This document shows positions 62,501 through 64,000 of a stretch of DNA of 64,000 nucleotides, piece by piece. The notes beneath the pieces are model-generated. The model worked only from the letters and a program-made list of their open reading frames with translations, made no database searches and was not told where the DNA came from. The first letter of the stretch is position 1; each line of letters starts with the position of its first letter. The stretch is from Holacanthus passer (lineage: Eukaryota; Chordata; Actinopteri; Pomacanthidae). Location: the NCBI GenBank assembly GCA_025331565.1, contig JAFREQ010000157.1:1054001-1118000 (forward strand), read 5' to 3'. The position numbers and the translations under genes were made by a program.

Positions 62501-64000
62501 GGGCTCAATATGGGCAGGGAATGGGCGCCTTTAATTAAAATGTTTTTGATTTGAATCAGATAGAAAAAGGGGTGTGCGTGCCAGCATGTTTATTTTTCAG
62601 CCTTGGTGGGTGTGTGAGTGTTTGTAGGGGCTTTGGGGTGGGGTGATGATTGGGAGTGGCAGGATTTGATGGAAGAGGGGGATTAGAGGGAGAAGTGGGG
62701 CAAGGTGGAAGGAGCTGGAAGGCCAAAGCAAGCGATCCTGCTGACAAATTCATTCTGTGCTGCAGCGCACGGCCTCTGCCCTCTTTACTGCAACGCACAC
62801 ATACTGTGGTGAAAATGGATTTTATTAGATCTCACAACTAGATTACTTAAAAAAAATACACCAAAGCATGTATTTCTTAATTTATTTAATGATCTTATGA
62901 ATTGGGACTATTTCTGGACATGTGTGTTCAGATAACAATGAACAACTTTATGAAACACACAACCCCACAAATTTCATCAGCCTAGATTTTAGACGTTTTA
63001 ATGCCAACAACAACAGAGTTAACTGAAAAATAGAAGAAAGAATGAAGAGGATTTCAAAGGAAGTGTGTCAGCACGACTGACTTTAAAATGCAAATCACAT
63101 TATTTAAGTATTTTCATAACCATTTTAAAGTCTCAAGTTTAGATAATATTAGTTGAAATTTCAAGTAAAGATCAAATGATTAAATACTTTGCTTTATTAT
63201 TAAATACTTTCTTTGGACTTCTTTGATTGGAAGTGTGCAGGACCTTCATGTCTCCATATTTATTTTAACGTAATATCAAACATTTCGAGAGTTTTCCAGG
63301 ATTTCCATGTACCCTGTTTATTCTGCGTGCACCCGGTGTTTAAACGCTCCCAGATGTAACACATGCTGCGTCACAAACAATGCTAACTGCTAACTAAGAA
63401 ATCCCTGTGAGATTGAGATTTTGTTTGATTGCAAGTGGTTTCAAAATGAATTACTCATCATGCACTTTTAGTTTATTTAATTCAGTAGTTGTGGCTAATG
63501 TGTAATTCCACTGTGTGGATGCAATTAGAGCCAGAAATAAGTATAAAGGACAGAAGGAATGAAGGAATGAAGGAAAGTGGCTGAAAATATTTTGGTTTGA
63601 ACTTTGTACTATAATCACTTACAGTTTCACATTGTCCTTATAATGAACAAAATCACCAGACATAGTTTTGGGCTAGTTTTGTTTCCTGTTTTATTTTGAA
63701 CAGTATTTTCCTCAGGTGTCTTTGTTGTCTTTACTTCCTGTCTTTGTCTTTTTCCCGCCCTCTGCATTGTTAATTCGTTTCACCTGTGTTTCTCCCTTGT
63801 GTCCTTGTGCTTGTGTGTGTTCCCCTCTCTTTTTGCCAGTTCATCCATTTAACTCATGTCAAGCCTTCAAGCCCTTCCCACTGTGATTCCTTGTGTTTTG
63901 CCAGTTTTGGATTGTGCCTTGTGTTTCCCTGGACCGTGGTTGTCTTTTGGTCTTTTGAACTCTTGGTTTTTGCCTCCTCCATATTGGATTTGTTTACCTG
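62501..64000. other. intergenic end of the window
   Basis: AT-rich with no supported gene. From about 63670 to the window end the + strand is T/G/C-rich with repeated cctgt/ccttgtg words, reminiscent of the tail of a fish interspersed repeat that continues past the edge; family not identified. Confidence 0.35.

Overview
The window is vertebrate nuclear DNA, most likely from a ray-finned (teleost) fish. Three genes lie on the + strand, with small exons bounded by GT/AG splice sites in long AT-rich introns. The dispersed repeats look fish-like: an L2/Maui-type LINE tail, MITE-like elements and (TG)n/(GATA)n tracts. The species call is inference; the gene identities come from translated exons compared with remembered family sequences.

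177-40,795 holds the 3' half of ptprf, a LAR-type receptor tyrosine phosphatase. Eighteen exons encode the last fibronectin-III part of the ectodomain, a basic proteolytic-processing site, the transmembrane helix, the juxtamembrane region, catalytic domain D1, pseudo-phosphatase domain D2, the stop codon and a 1.9-kb 3'UTR. The 5' part lies outside the window. The transmembrane and juxtamembrane residues fit PTPRF better than PTPRS or PTPRD. Two details stand out: a phase-compatible 33-nt microexon candidate between the transmembrane and D1 exons, and a missing base inside the D2 signature-loop exon that breaks the frame as written.

About 42,115-44,440 is a compact LARP6-family gene with La motif, RRM and a C-terminal SUZ-C-like motif. 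It has a TATA-type promoter candidate and its own poly(A) signal. Its La motif lacks several of the aromatic RNA-pocket residues usual for the family.

About 46,850-55,240 is nrtn (neurturin, a GDNF-family ligand). It has two candidate non-coding 5' exons, two coding exons, an RXXR processing cluster and the seven-cysteine mature domain. The rest, to 64,000, is intergenic and carries a minus-strand LINE fragment and other decayed repeats.

The three genes do not form one pathway. LAR is a neuronal adhesion/phosphatase receptor, neurturin is a secreted neurotrophic factor signalling through GFRA2/RET, and LARP6 is an RNA-binding protein. Their linkage is of interest mainly for genome evolution, because in human ARTN, not NRTN, lies near PTPRF. 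I see no operon-like or undescribed defence or mobile system.
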